DNA of 64,000 nucleotides from Bradyrhizobium sp. SZCCT0153 (GTDB lineage: Bacteria > Pseudomonadota > Alphaproteobacteria > Rhizobiales > Xanthobacteraceae), in assembly GCF_018129995.1 (NCBI RefSeq), contig NZ_JAFCKS010000010.1, positions 124,001 through 188,000 of the forward strand, read 5' to 3'. The position numbers and the translations under genes were made by a program. This document shows, in pieces, positions 1-12,207 of this stretch (positions within the stretch are counted from its first letter, which is position 1; every line of letters begins with the position of its first letter). The notes below the pieces were generated by a model. It worked only from the letters and a program-made list of their open reading frames with translations, was not told the DNA's origin and did not search any database.

Positions 1-383
1 ACGCGGCGCTCCAGCTGCTGCGCGATCGATTCGGCCACCAGCGTCGCATCGAGCTCCGGCTTGCGGATTTCGACGATGTTGATGACGACGTCGGACGAGG
101 TGATGTCCGCGACCTTCTTGCGAAGCTTGTCGATGTCGGCACCCTTCTTGCCGATCACCACGCCCGGACGAGCCGAGTGGATGGTGACGCGGCACTTCTT
201 GTGCGGACGCTCGATCACGATGCGGGCGACGGCCGCCTGCTTGAGCTCCTTGTGCAGGATCTCGCGGATCTTGACATCCTCGTGCAGCAGCTTGCCGTAC
301 TCCTGCTTGCCGGCGAACCAGCGCGAATCCCAGGTCCGGTTGATGCCCAGACGCAGGCCGATCGGATTGATCTTTTGACCCAT
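1..383 (-). CDS. rpsC: 30S ribosomal protein S3, partial (C-terminus beyond window edge)
   Basis: S3 binds the head of the 30S subunit near the mRNA entry channel. The visible 127 codons start [20 protein letters not shown] at 383 and include the KH-domain stretch [18 protein letters not shown], both typical of S3. There is no stop before position 1, so the rest of the gene lies outside the window. It is the most distal visible gene of the S10 operon, 18 bp after the stop of rplV. Identification is secure; only the length is unknown. Confidence 0.97.
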   Translation of the reverse strand, partial: MGQKINPIGLRLGINRTWDSRWFAGKQEYGKLLHEDVKIREILHKELKQAAVARIVIERPHKKCRVTIHSARPGVVIGKKGADIDKLRKKVADITSSDVVINIVEIRKPELDATLVAESIAQQLERR

Positions 384-401
384 CGTTTTCTCCTGCGTCC
401 C

Positions 402-788
402 TTAAGCCGCTGCTTCGGCTTCGACCTGACGAACGATGATCGTCAGCTGTGAAAATGGTTTGTAGACACGGCCCGAGCGGCCACGGCCGCGGGGGGCAAA
501 GCGCTTCATCACGAGGCCGTTGCCGACGAAGGCCTGCGCCACGACGAGATCGTCGACGTCGAGGTCGTGGTTGTTCTCGGCGTTGGCAATAGCCGATTCC
601 AGGCACTTCTTCACGTCAACCGCGATCCGCTTGCGCGAAAACTGCAGGTCGGCGAGCGCAGCAGCCGCCTTCCGGCCGCGAATGAGCTGGGCGACCAGGT
701 TGAGCTTCTGCGGGCTCACCCGCAGCATCCGGGCGACCGCCTTGGCCTCGTTCTCGGCGAGGCTCCGTTCGCGCTTAGGTTTGCTCAT
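402..788 (-). CDS. rplV: 50S ribosomal protein L22
   Basis: L22 binds 23S rRNA and its beta-hairpin lines the peptide exit tunnel. The 128-residue product has the family core ([20 protein letters not shown] near residue 20, and a C-terminal block with [18 protein letters not shown]). The length is normal for Alphaproteobacteria. It lies 10 bp after the stop of rpsS and upstream of rpsC in the S10 operon. Nothing unusual is seen. Confidence 0.97.
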   Translation of the reverse strand: MSKPKRERSLAENEAKAVARMLRVSPQKLNLVAQLIRGRKAAAALADLQFSRKRIAVDVKKCLESAIANAENNHDLDVDDLVVAQAFVGNGLVMKRFAPRGRGRSGRVYKPFSQLTIIVRQVEAEAAA

Positions 789-798
789 CGTTTAATCC

Positions 799-1077
799 TC
801 AAGCCTTCTTGGCTTTCTTGTCCCCGGAGTGGCCATGGAAGGTCCGGGTCGGCGAGAACTCACCGAACTTGTGACCGACCATTTCCTCGTTGACGGCCAC
901 GGGCACGTGCTTCTGACCGTTGTAGACGCCGAAGGTCAGGCCGACGAACTGCGGCAGGATCGTCGAGCGACGGCTCCAGATCTTGATGACGTCGTGACGG
1001 CCGGACGCGCGCGCGGCATCTGCCTTCTTGAGCAGAGAACCCTCGACGAACGGGCCTTTCCAGACTGAACGAACCAT
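799..1077 (-). CDS. rpsS: 30S ribosomal protein S19
   Basis: S19 sits in the head of the 30S subunit and contacts S13 and 16S rRNA. The 92-residue product begins [20 protein letters not shown] and contains the signature [20 protein letters not shown] near the C-terminus. The lysine-rich tail ends KKAKKA. It sits between rplB (12 bp upstream) and rplV (10 bp downstream) in the usual S10-operon position. Confidence 0.97.
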   Translation of the reverse strand: MVRSVWKGPFVEGSLLKKADAARASGRHDVIKIWSRRSTILPQFVGLTFGVYNGQKHVPVAVNEEMVGHKFGEFSPTRTFHGHSGDKKAKKA

Positions 1078-1089
1078 GTCCGGCGTTCC

Positions 1090-1923
1090 TTACTTCTTCC
1101 GCTTGTGGCGGCTTAGGAGAATGAATTTGTTGGTCGACTTGTTGCTGCGGGTCTTCTTGCCCTTGGTCGGCTTGCCCCACGGAGTGACCGGGTGGCGACC
1201 GCCCGAGGTACGACCTTCACCACCGCCGTGCGGATGGTCGATCGGGTTCATCGAAACGCCGCGGTTGTGCGGCTTGCGGCCCAGCCAACGGTTGCGGCCG
1301 GCCTTGCCGATCGACGTGTTCATGTGATCCGGGTTCGACACCGCGCCGATCGTGCCGCGGCACCGGCCGTGCACCAGGCGCTGCTCGCCCGAATTCAGGC
1401 GGATGATCACGTAGTCATGGTCGCGACCGACGAGCTGGGCATAGGTGCCCGCGGAACGGGCCAGCTGGCCGCCCTTCCCGATCTTGACCTCGATGTTGTG
1501 GATGATCGTGCCGACCGGCATGTTGCCGAGCGGCATGACGTTGCCCGGCTTCACGTCGACATAGTTGCCGGCAACGACGGAATCGCCGACGGCCAGGCGC
1601 TGCGGCGCCAGGATATAGGCCTGGGTGCCGTCCTCGTACTTGACGAGCGCGATGAACGCGGTGCGGTTCGGATCGTATTCCAGCCGCTCGACCGTCGCGG
1701 GCGCATCGAGCCTGTCACGCTTGAAGTCGACGACGCGCAGCGTCCGCTTGTGACCACCGCCGCGGAAGCGCACGGTGATGCGACCGGTGTTGTTGCGGCC
1801 GCCCGAGGAGTGCTTGCCTTCGGTGAGCGCCTTGACCGGCTTGCCCTTGTAGAGCGCCGAACGATCGACCATGACCAGCTGGCGCTGGCCCGGCGTCGTG
1901 GGATTGAATGTCTTCAGTGCCAT
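1090..1923 (-). CDS. rplB: 50S ribosomal protein L2
   Basis: L2 is a primary 23S rRNA-binding protein needed for subunit association and peptidyl-transferase activity. The product is 277 aa, normal for the family, with the conserved C-terminal stretch [20 protein letters not shown] around residues 220-240 and a basic tail. It is 12 bp downstream of rplW and 12 bp upstream of rpsS. No anomaly is seen. Confidence 0.97.
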   Translation of the reverse strand: MALKTFNPTTPGQRQLVMVDRSALYKGKPVKALTEGKHSSGGRNNTGRITVRFRGGGHKRTLRVVDFKRDRLDAPATVERLEYDPNRTAFIALVKYEDGTQAYILAPQRLAVGDSVVAGNYVDVKPGNVMPLGNMPVGTIIHNIEVKIGKGGQLARSAGTYAQLVGRDHDYVIIRLNSGEQRLVHGRCRGTIGAVSNPDHMNTSIGKAGRNRWLGRKPHNRGVSMNPIDHPHGGGEGRTSGGRHPVTPWGKPTKGKKTRSNKSTNKFILLSRHKRKK

Positions 1924-1935
1924 CGTCGTACGACC

Positions 1936-2238
1936 TTACAGACCGGTGGTGACGTCGATCCGGTGGCCCTCTTCGAGGGTCACGATCGCGCGCTTGGTGT
2001 TCGACTGCGAGCCGAGATTGCCGCGGAAGATCTTGGTCTTGCCCTTGCGGACCAGCGTGTTGACGCTCTTGACCTTGACGTCGAACAGCTTCTCGATCGC
2101 TTCCTTGATCTGCGGCTTGGTCGCCTTCGCGGCCACCTTGAACAGCACCTTGTTGTGCTCCGAGGCGATCGTCGCCTTTTCGGTCACGACCGGCGACAGG
2201 ATCACGTCGTAGTGGCGAGGCTCGATGTTCTTCGTCAT
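1936..2238 (-). CDS. rplW: 50S ribosomal protein L23
   Basis: L23 lies at the tunnel exit and is the docking site for trigger factor and SRP. The 100-residue product shows the family pattern [20 protein letters not shown] near residues 15-35 and the [18 protein letters not shown] block. Its ATG at 2238 overlaps the stop codon of rplD by 4 bp (ATGA), which implies translational coupling. Confidence 0.96.
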   Translation of the reverse strand: MTKNIEPRHYDVILSPVVTEKATIASEHNKVLFKVAAKATKPQIKEAIEKLFDVKVKSVNTLVRKGKTKIFRGNLGSQSNTKRAIVTLEEGHRIDVTTGL

Positions 2239-2855
2239 TTGAAGCGCGCCTCCAGCGCATCGATGGCGGCCTTGGTCAGAACGAGCTTCTGACGGCGCAG
2301 GATGTCATAGACGTTGATGCCCTGGATCGGCAGCACGTCCATGTTCGGAATGTTGCGGGCCGCAGCCGCAAAGCCGTTGTTGAGCTCGGCGCCGTCGATG
2401 ATCAGGGCGTTGGTGAGCCCCAGACCCGAGAAGTGGCCGAGCAGCGCCTTGGTCTTGGCGGCTTCCAGCGCGGCCTTGTCGATCACGACGAGATCGCCGT
2501 CCTTGGCCTTGGCCGAGAGCGCATGCTTTAGAGCCAGCGCGCGGACCTTCTTCGGCAGGTCGGTGGCGTGCGAACGCACCACCGGACCGAAGGCCCGGCC
2601 GCCGCCGCGGAACTGCGGCACGCGGGCCGAGCCGTGACGAGCACCGCCGGTGCCCTTCTGCTTGTACATCTTCTTGCCGGTGCGCCAGATCTCGGCGCGG
2701 CCCTTGGCCTTGTGCGTGCCGGCCTGGCGCTTGTTGAGCTGCCACTGCACGCAACGTGCAATGATGTCCTGGCGCGGCTCGAGACCGAAAATGGTATCGG
2801 AGAGCTGGACCGAGCCGGCTTCCTTACCTTCGAGGGTGGTGACCTTCAATTCCAT
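2235..2855 (-). CDS. rplD: 50S ribosomal protein L4
   Basis: L4 binds 23S rRNA and has an extended loop in the exit tunnel; in E. coli it also represses the S10 operon. I place the start at the ATG at 2855, giving [20 protein letters not shown] and 206 residues, the usual length; an open frame to 2900 adds only a basic stretch that overlaps rplC. The conserved loop motif [20 protein letters not shown] is present. It starts 1 bp after the rplC stop and overlaps rplW by 4 bp. Confidence 0.95.
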   Translation of the reverse strand: MELKVTTLEGKEAGSVQLSDTIFGLEPRQDIIARCVQWQLNKRQAGTHKAKGRAEIWRTGKKMYKQKGTGGARHGSARVPQFRGGGRAFGPVVRSHATDLPKKVRALALKHALSAKAKDGDLVVIDKAALEAAKTKALLGHFSGLGLTNALIIDGAELNNGFAAAARNIPNMDVLPIQGINVYDILRRQKLVLTKAAIDALEARFK

Positions 2856-2856
2856 C

Positions 2857-3570
2857 TCACGCCTCCTGCGCAGCCGGGGCGGCTTCCGCTTCGCCAGCAA
2901 CCTTGAACTTGCCGGGCTTCGGAGCTTCCTTAGGCAGCGGCTTCTTGACGGCGTCGCGCACGCGGATCCAGCCGCCCTTGGAGCCGGGAACGGCGCCTTC
3001 GACGAGGATCAGGCCGCGCTCGACATCGAGCTGGACGACTCGAAGGTTGAGCGTGGTGATGCGGTCGACACCCATATGGCCGGGCATCTTCTTGTTCTTC
3101 CAGGTCTTGCCGGGGTCCTGACGGCCGCCGGTCGAACCGATCGAGCGGTGCGAGACCGACACGCCGTGCGTAGCGCGCAGACCGCCGAAGTTCCAGCGCT
3201 TCATGCCGCCGGCGAAGCCTTTACCGACCGAGGTGCCGGTGACGTCGACGAACTGGCCGACCACGAAGTGGTCGGCGAGAATCTCGGCGCCGACAGGGAT
3301 CATGGCATCCGCGGAGACGCGGAATTCCTCGACCTGCCGCTTCGGCTCGACCTTGGCGACAGCGAACTGGCCGCGCTCCGCCTTGGGCATGTACACGGTC
3401 TTGCGGCTGCCAGAACCAAGCTGGAGCGCGACGTAACCGTTTTTCTCTTCAGTGCGGTGGCCTACGACCTGGCAATTGCCGAGCTTCAGCACGGTCACGG
3501 GGATATGTTCGCCGGCCTCTGTAAAGACCCGCGTCATCCCGACCTTTTGTGCGATCACTCCGGAGCGCAT
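2857..3570 (-). CDS. rplC: 50S ribosomal protein L3
   Basis: L3 is an early-assembly 23S rRNA protein near the peptidyl-transferase centre. The product is 237 aa, longer than the 209 aa of E. coli L3 because of an Ala/Pro/Lys-rich C-terminal tail (about residues 212-237), which is usual in Alphaproteobacteria. The start [20 protein letters not shown] and the motif [20 protein letters not shown] are diagnostic. It follows rpsJ after 53 bp. Confidence 0.97.
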   Translation of the reverse strand: MRSGVIAQKVGMTRVFTEAGEHIPVTVLKLGNCQVVGHRTEEKNGYVALQLGSGSRKTVYMPKAERGQFAVAKVEPKRQVEEFRVSADAMIPVGAEILADHFVVGQFVDVTGTSVGKGFAGGMKRWNFGGLRATHGVSVSHRSIGSTGGRQDPGKTWKNKKMPGHMGVDRITTLNLRVVQLDVERGLILVEGAVPGSKGGWIRVRDAVKKPLPKEAPKPGKFKVAGEAEAAPAAQEA

Positions 3571-3623
3571 CGGCGTGCTTCCTGTTCTTTCTGTCCGCTA
3601 GTCGCGAACGTGATCCAAAAATC

Positions 3624-3932
3624 TTAGAGCTTGATCTCGACGTCGACACCGGCGGCCAGGTCGAGCTTCATCAAAGCATCGACGGTCTGCGGGGTCGGAT
3701 CGACGATGTCGAGCAGACGCTTGTGGGTGCGCATCTCGAACTGTTCGCGGCTCTTCTTGTCGACGTGCGGCGAACGGTTGACGGTGAACTTCTCGATGCG
3801 GGTGGGCAGCGGAATGGGTCCGCGGACCTGCGCGCCGGTGCGCTTCGCCGTGTTCACGATCTCGCGGGTCGACGTATCGAGGATACGATGGTCGAACGCC
3901 TTGAGCCGGATACGAATGTTTTGGCCGTTCAT
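3624..3932 (-). CDS. rpsJ: 30S ribosomal protein S10 (NusE)
   Basis: S10 is part of the 30S head and, as NusE, pairs with NusB in antitermination and with NusG to couple transcription and translation. The 102-residue product begins [19 protein letters not shown] and contains the block [20 protein letters not shown]. It is the first gene of the S10 block; the 82-bp spacer separating it from tuf contains a strong hairpin (3965-3996). Confidence 0.97.
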
Positions 3933-3957
3933 TGCCGTGGTCTTTCTTCAGTGGGTG

Positions 3958-3996
3958 GCGAATAGCGAATAGCGAATGTCTCCATTCGCTACTCGC
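3958..3996 (-). repeat. tandem heptamer repeat forming a hairpin with a GAGA loop between tuf and rpsJ
   Basis: Three tandem copies of a 7-bp unit (gcgaata, gcgaata, gcgaatg) occupy 3958-3978. The last two pair with 3983-3996. Read as the tuf-to-rpsJ transcript, the hairpin is a 14-bp stem with one G-U wobble, closed by the tetraloop GAGA (GNRA class). No T-run follows, so it is not a classical terminator. It could be a processing or mRNA-stability element between tuf and the S10 genes, or a small genomic palindrome that landed in the spacer. Confidence 0.6.
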
Positions 3997-4014
3997 CGAT
4001 CCCTATTCTCGTAA

Positions 4015-5205
<1,191 letters not shown>

Positions 5206-5245
5206 TTGACTCTCCGTTCAATCGTCAGCTTTCAACCGACGACAA

Positions 5246-7318
<2,073 letters not shown>

Positions 7319-7351
7319 GAGTCGTTCCTTGCAAGTCCGGGTGTGTCGCCG

Positions 7352-7837
<486 letters not shown>

Positions 7838-8209
7838 TTACTTCGGACGCTTGGCGCCGTACTTCGAACGACGCTGCTTACGGTTCTTGACGCCCTGGGT
7901 ATCCAGAACGCCGCGGAGGATGTGGTAGCGCACGCCGGGCAAGTCCTTGACGCGGCCGCCGCGGATCATGACCACCGAGTGCTCCTGGAGGTTATGGCCC
8001 TCACCAGGGATGTAGCCGATCACCTCGAAGCCGTTGGTCAGGCGCACCTTGGCAACCTTACGAAGCGCCGAGTTCGGCTTCTTCGGGGTCGTGGTGTAAA
8101 CGCGCGTGCAAACGCCGCGCTTCTGCGGCGACTGCTGCAGCGCCGGCACCTTCTTGCGCGACTTCTGCACTTCCCGCGGTTGAGCGATCAGCTGGTTGAT
8201 CGTCGGCAT
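7838..8209 (-). CDS. rpsL: 30S ribosomal protein S12
   Basis: S12 shapes the decoding centre. The 123-residue product has the signatures [20 protein letters not shown] and [17 protein letters not shown]. The two lysines whose substitution gives streptomycin resistance in other bacteria (in TTPKKPN and GRVKDLPG) are both wild type. It is the first gene of the str operon, preceded by an unusually long structured leader with a candidate promoter at 8664-8691. Confidence 0.98.
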   Translation of the reverse strand: MPTINQLIAQPREVQKSRKKVPALQQSPQKRGVCTRVYTTTPKKPNSALRKVAKVRLTNGFEVIGYIPGEGHNLQEHSVVMIRGGRVKDLPGVRYHILRGVLDTQGVKNRKQRRSKYGAKRPK

Positions 8210-8660
8210 CCTGGCCTTACCCTTTGTGTTCTGCCGCGGCCCCTTGCGGGTCCGCTGTCTTGCCGCGGCCCGTCACCGGGTCCGCAAATTCTTTCGAGCT
8301 ACCCGCCCGACGAGGCCACCTTCCGCGGGACAATCCGCACAAAGCGAAATTGCGCCAACCGCACCATCACTGAGCGGAAAGCGTTACGACGCCACAGAGG
8401 ACCGCGATATTCAGACCGGTCAGCTTGAAGCTGCGGTCCGCGCACCGAGGTCATGCATCCGAATTCGATCTCGAGAGAGCTTGCTCAAGAGAACTAAAAT
8501 CGCACTGGCATTGCCTAGCTATGATCGACAGCGTTTGAGCGGCATTCGTCGAGGTTGGTGCCCGTGTTTAGCGACCCTTGGGGGTTCACAGAACCTTGGA
8601 GGTCAACGGGTGGCCCGTTCCGACGTTGGCGATGCTCACCGCCTGTCGTTAAGTGAGGCG
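8210..8660 (-). promoter_or_regulatory. long structured 5' leader of the rpsL operon
   Basis: No convincing gene lies in the 689 bp between rpsL and the divergent FAD gene at 8899; plus-strand open frames here have no start signal or family match. Transcription from the candidate promoter at 8664-8691 would give a leader of about 450 nt. Near its 5' end are two small perfect hairpins (arms 8605-8610/8614-8619 and 8583-8587/8591-8595). Near the 3' end are two tandem GNRA-loop hairpins (8236-8285). The middle (about 8290-8580) shows nothing I can name. The placement suggests a regulatory leader for the translation genes. Confidence 0.5.
8236..8285 (-). ncRNA. tandem GNRA-tetraloop hairpins just upstream of rpsL
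   Basis: Two imperfect direct repeats of about 28-30 bp (8228-8255 and 8256-8285) each fold, as rpsL-sense RNA, into a hairpin. The proximal one (8236-8255) pairs gcgg with ccgc and ccc with ggg around the loop GCAA, with an A/G mismatch. The distal one (8265-8285) pairs gcgg with ccgc and cccg with cggg around GUGA, with a bulged A. Both loops are GNRA although the sequences differ, which suggests selection on structure. The proximal hairpin ends 26 nt before the rpsL start. Confidence 0.45.
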
Positions 8661-8663
8661 CTT

Positions 8664-8691
8664 TCTATAAGTGGGAGTCGATCAAGTCAAG
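8664..8691 (-). promoter_or_regulatory. candidate sigma-70 promoter for the rpsL operon
   Basis: Read on the minus strand, CTTGACT (8685-8691) is followed after 15-16 bp by TATAGA (8664-8669). This resembles the alphaproteobacterial housekeeping consensus (CTTGAC, about 17 bp, CTATAT). The spacing is slightly short. It is the best match in the 689-bp spacer and points toward rpsL. Confidence 0.5.
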
Positions 8692-8761
8692 GCGAAACGA
8701 CAGTCACAAAACGCTTCTCGCGCCTATGGAATTTGCCAGTTTGCCGCGCTCACCAAGCCTT

Positions 8762-8775
8762 TCCCATATGGGAAC
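8762..8775. promoter_or_regulatory. perfect 14-bp palindrome, candidate operator
   Basis: TTCCCATATGGGAA is its own reverse complement. It lies about 70 bp upstream of the candidate rpsL promoter and 124 bp upstream of the divergent FAD gene, next to an AT-rich stretch (about 8795-8850) with TATAAT-like sequences. A dimeric regulator could bind here to control either side; which regulator is unknown. Confidence 0.35.
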
Positions 8776-8898
8776 GCAGCGCAGGTTCGGCCACCTCAAA
8801 ATATAATTACACCCGGATAAAATATACTTTTATTACCCTTGCTAAGGCTTTCTTTCCGATTGAGGCGTCAATCTGCCCCCTTCGCCGAGATTTACGCC

Positions 8899-10128
8899 AT
8901 GCGCTACACCGATATTGCCATCATCGGCGGAGGACTTTCGGGCTCGACCGCCGCCGCGATGCTCGGCCGCGCCGGTATTTCGACTGTCCTGATCGATCCG
9001 CATGAGAGCTATCCGGCGGACTTTCGAGTCGAAAAACTCAGTGGTCACGTGCAGGTCGAGCGATTCCTGAAGACCGGAATCGCCGAATCGGTGCTGCGCC
9101 GCGCGACCTTCGTCGGCAAGAACTGGATCGCCCGCTTCGGCCAACTCCTCGACAAGGCCCCCAGCCGCCAATTCAACATCCTCTACGATTCCCTCGTTAA
9201 CACCGTCCGCGACGACATCGCTGCCAGCGTCGAGCGAATCTGCGCCAAGGCCGTCTCGGTCGAGACGAGCCCGGAACGGCAGAAGATCACGCTCTCCAAC
9301 GACGAGGTGGTCTCGGCCCGGCTGGTCGTGCTCGCCAACGGCCTCAATGTCGGCCTGCGCCGCCAGCTCGGCATCGCGCGAACAGTCATCAGCGCCTGCC
9401 ACTCGATCTCAATCGGGTTCGACGTGGTGCCGGCGGGACGGAATTCGTTCGACTTCCCGGCGCTGACCTATTTCTCGGAACGGCCGAGCGACCGCATCCC
9501 CTACCTCACGCTGTTTCCGATCGGGGCGAGGATGCGCGCCAATCTGTTCGTCTACCGCGGCTTCGACGATCCCTGGCTGCATGAATTGCGCCGGGCGCCG
9601 GCCGAGACGCTGAACGCCGCGCTGCCGCGGCTGAAGCGCATCACCGGCGCATTCGACGTTCCCGGCGAGATCAAGATCCGCCCGGTCGATCTCTATGTGA
9701 ACGACGCAAGCGGCCAGCCCGGCCTCGTGCTGGTGGGCGATGCCTTCGCGACCTCCTGCCCTGCCGCCGGCACCGGCTGCGACAAGGTCTTCACCGACGT
9801 CGAGCGACTCTGCAATGTCTACATCCCGCAATGGCTCGCCTCCGACGGGATGGATACCGACAAGATCGCCGCTTTCTATGCCGATCCGGTCAAGCGGGCG
9901 TGCGACGAATGGTCGGCGGCGAAGGCATTCGACTTCCGTTCAGTATCGATCGCGACGAGCCCCTACTGGGCGGCGCAGCGCTGGGCACGCTTCCTTGCCT
10001 GGTCGGTTCAGGGGCTGCTGCGGCCTCTTGGAGGAGCTGTCCATCTGGAGCCGAACTTCCTCGGTCACTCCTCCTCGTCGTCCTCGTCGAGGTCGTCTTC
10101 ATCCTCGTCGCTGTCGTCGCCGGCCTGA
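8899..10128 (+). CDS. FAD-dependent oxidoreductase of unknown substrate
   Basis: The start MRYTDIAIIGGGLSGSTAAA (ATG 8899) carries the Rossmann GxGxxG at the very N-terminus, so upstream in-frame ATGs are unlikely. A second FAD-contacting motif, LVLVGDAFATSCPAAGTGCD, lies near residues 275-295. The 409-aa layout matches group A flavin monooxygenases, geranylgeranyl reductases and halogenase-like proteins (FAD_binding_3 type). The substrate cannot be told. The last 21 codons run antisense through the end of the convergent ABC gene (64-bp overlap) and encode a Ser-rich tail that is probably a by-product of the neighbour's acidic codons. Confidence 0.85.
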   Translation: MRYTDIAIIGGGLSGSTAAAMLGRAGISTVLIDPHESYPADFRVEKLSGHVQVERFLKTGIAESVLRRATFVGKNWIARFGQLLDKAPSRQFNILYDSLVNTVRDDIAASVERICAKAVSVETSPERQKITLSNDEVVSARLVVLANGLNVGLRRQLGIARTVISACHSISIGFDVVPAGRNSFDFPALTYFSERPSDRIPYLTLFPIGARMRANLFVYRGFDDPWLHELRRAPAETLNAALPRLKRITGAFDVPGEIKIRPVDLYVNDASGQPGLVLVGDAFATSCPAAGTGCDKVFTDVERLCNVYIPQWLASDGMDTDKIAAFYADPVKRACDEWSAAKAFDFRSVSIATSPYWAAQRWARFLAWSVQGLLRPLGGAVHLEPNFLGHSSSSSSSRSSSSSSLSSPA

Positions 10129-12074
10129 GCCGCCGTGCCATGCGGCTGGTGGATCTGGTCGTTCCACAGCTTGCGGTAGGTGCCGTTCTTCGCCAGCAAC
10201 TCGGCATGCGAGCCGCGCTCGATCGCCCTGCCCCCTGAAATCACGATGATCTCGTCCATCTCGACCACCGAGGTCAGGCGGTGAGTCGACCAGATCACGG
10301 TGCGACCCTTGGCGACCTTGAGCAGCGTACGGTTGATCGCGGCTTCCGTGGTCTGGTCGAGCGCCGAGGTAGCCTCGTCCAGCAGCAGCACGGAAGGATT
10401 ACGGATGACCGCGCGCGCGATCGCGACCCGCTGGCGCTGGCCGCCCGAGAGGGTATCGCCGCGCTCGCCCACCGGCGTGTCGTACCGCTGCGGCAGGCTC
10501 ATGATGTAGCGGTGGATCTCGGCCTTCCTGGCCGCCTCCTCGACCTCCTCGTCGGTCGCGCCTTCCTTGCCGAGGCGGATGTTCTCGCGGATCGACATGT
10601 TGAACAGCATGTTCTCCTGGAACACGACCGCCATGCTCCGGCGCAGCGAATCCAGCGTCACCTTGCGGACGTCGACCCCGTCGATAGTGACGCGGCCCTC
10701 GTCGGGCACGTAGAGTCGCAGGATCAAATTGAGCAGCGTGCTCTTGCCGGAACCTGAGGGACCGACGATGGCGATGCGCTTGCCGACGTCGAGCTTGAGG
10801 CTGAGATTGTCCAGCACCGGGGTCTGGCTGCCCTCGTACTGGAACGTCACGCGGTCGAAGGTGATGTCGTGGGTGATGCGCGGCAGGTCCGGCGCACCGG
10901 CACGATCGGCCCCGCGCGTCGGCTCGTCGAGCAGCTCCTGAATGTGCCGGATCGCGGCGGCCGAAGAGATCGACACCGGAATGAAGTGCATGACGTGGGC
11001 GATGTTGTAGGAGACCTCCCAGAACGCGCTCTCGAAGGTGACGAAAGTACCGATGGTGATCTGGCCCTTGGTCGCCAGATAGGCGCCGATCGCGAGCACC
11101 ACGAGGTGCAGGAGCAGCACCGAGATGGTGACCGTGCGCTCCACCATGGTCGACAGGAACGCGGCCGAGGCGATCCTGTTGCGCGTCTCGTCGTTGCGGA
11201 AAGCGAAGAAGCCGAACATCCTGCGCTGCAGGCTGAACGCCTTGATCACGGCCTGCGCAGCGACGTTTTCCTGCACCATGCCGAGCAGCGCGCTCTCGTT
11301 CAGCTTCTGCTCGTAATTGGCCTGCACCGCCTTCGGAGTGAGCATGCGCGGGCCGATCAGCGTGATCGGGAACACCAGCAGCGCGACCGCCGCCAGCTGC
11401 CAGTTCAGGAACAGCATCAGGATAATGCCGGCGATCAATTCCAGGAACGGCAGCGCCGCGCTGTTGGCAAAGGTCTTGACCGAGCCTTCGAAGGCCGAGA
11501 GGTCGACGGAAAAGCGCGACAGGATCTCGCCGCGCTTGGTGCGGCCGAAATACGCCGCCGGCAGGTCCTGGACATGCTCGAACAGCCGTTTGCGGACATC
11601 GGAAATGATGCAGGCGGCCAGCCGCGCATCCCAGCGCTCGTACCAGACCGCGACGATCGAGGTGAAGATGCCGGCGACCGCGAGCACCCCGAGGATCTTG
11701 TACAGCGCGTGAAAATCCTCCTCGCCGAGCGCGTCGTCGATCAGGTACTTCAGGCTGAGCGGCATGATGACGTTGAACAGCGTCTCGACGAAGACGCCGA
11801 ACGCCACGAAGGACAGCATCCGCTTGTAGTTGACCAGGAAGGGTTTGACGAAACCCAGGATGGTCGCGAGCGCGCCGGCAGCCTCGCGCGCGGTAAAGAC
11901 GACAAGATCCTCGTCCTCATCGTCGTCGTCGAGCTCCAGCTCGTCATCCTCCTCGTCTTCGTCGTCCTCGTCGTCTTCGAGGTCGGGCTTGACGGGGGCG
12001 AGCTTGTCGTCGAGCTCGGCCGCCTCTTCCGCAGCAAGCTTCTTTTTGTCGGGAGAAGGAGGCCTGGACGCCAT
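10065..12074 (-). CDS. ABC exporter, fused membrane and ATPase domains
   Basis: The 669-aa protein has six predicted membrane helices (about residues 85-370) followed by an ATPase domain with Walker A GPSGSGKST, signature LSGGQRQRV, Walker B VLLLDEATSALD and switch histidine STHR. This is a type IV exporter half-transporter (MsbA/multidrug/lipid family) acting as a dimer in the inner membrane; the cargo is unknown. Both ends are strongly acidic: an Asp/Glu stretch at about residues 30-58 and a tail of Asp/Glu at the C-terminus. It lies downstream of the fusion gene at 12208 across a hairpin, so it may be transcribed separately. Confidence 0.93.
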   Translation of the reverse strand: MASRPPSPDKKKLAAEEAAELDDKLAPVKPDLEDDEDDEDEEDDELELDDDDEDEDLVVFTAREAAGALATILGFVKPFLVNYKRMLSFVAFGVFVETLFNVIMPLSLKYLIDDALGEEDFHALYKILGVLAVAGIFTSIVAVWYERWDARLAACIISDVRKRLFEHVQDLPAAYFGRTKRGEILSRFSVDLSAFEGSVKTFANSAALPFLELIAGIILMLFLNWQLAAVALLVFPITLIGPRMLTPKAVQANYEQKLNESALLGMVQENVAAQAVIKAFSLQRRMFGFFAFRNDETRNRIASAAFLSTMVERTVTISVLLLHLVVLAIGAYLATKGQITIGTFVTFESAFWEVSYNIAHVMHFIPVSISSAAAIRHIQELLDEPTRGADRAGAPDLPRITHDITFDRVTFQYEGSQTPVLDNLSLKLDVGKRIAIVGPSGSGKSTLLNLILRLYVPDEGRVTIDGVDVRKVTLDSLRRSMAVVFQENMLFNMSIRENIRLGKEGATDEEVEEAARKAEIHRYIMSLPQRYDTPVGERGDTLSGGQRQRVAIARAVIRNPSVLLLDEATSALDQTTEAAINRTLLKVAKGRTVIWSTHRLTSVVEMDEIIVISGGRAIERGSHAELLAKNGTYRKLWNDQIHQPHGTAAQAGDDSDEDEDDLDEDDEEE

Positions 12075-12121
12075 GAAACCAACCGATGCTGACGGCCGGC
12101 ATGACCGCAGAGAAAGCAGAA

Positions 12122-12140
12122 AATAGCGGAAACCGCTATT
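12122..12140 (-). terminator. hairpin followed by T-rich run, candidate terminator
   Basis: Arms aatagcgg (12122-12129) and ccgctatt (12133-12140) form a perfect 8-bp stem with a 3-nt loop. On the minus strand it is followed by TTTTC, so it could end transcription of the gene stopping at 12208, or attenuate read-through into the ABC gene that starts at 12074. Confidence 0.45.
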
Positions 12141-12207
12141 GCACCGATTCTATGCGATCAGAATGAATTCGGCAAAGCAAATGGCGAATCCGGCTCGGTC
12201 CTTGCCG

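Noticed and set aside
1192-2292. 366-codon plus-strand open frame opposite rplB and rplW
   Set aside because: It is antisense to two certain ribosomal genes with no independent coding signal.
8196-9005. 269-codon plus-strand open frame across the rpsL leader into the FAD gene
   Set aside because: No ribosome site or family match; it overlaps the FAD gene out of frame and crosses the candidate rpsL promoter.
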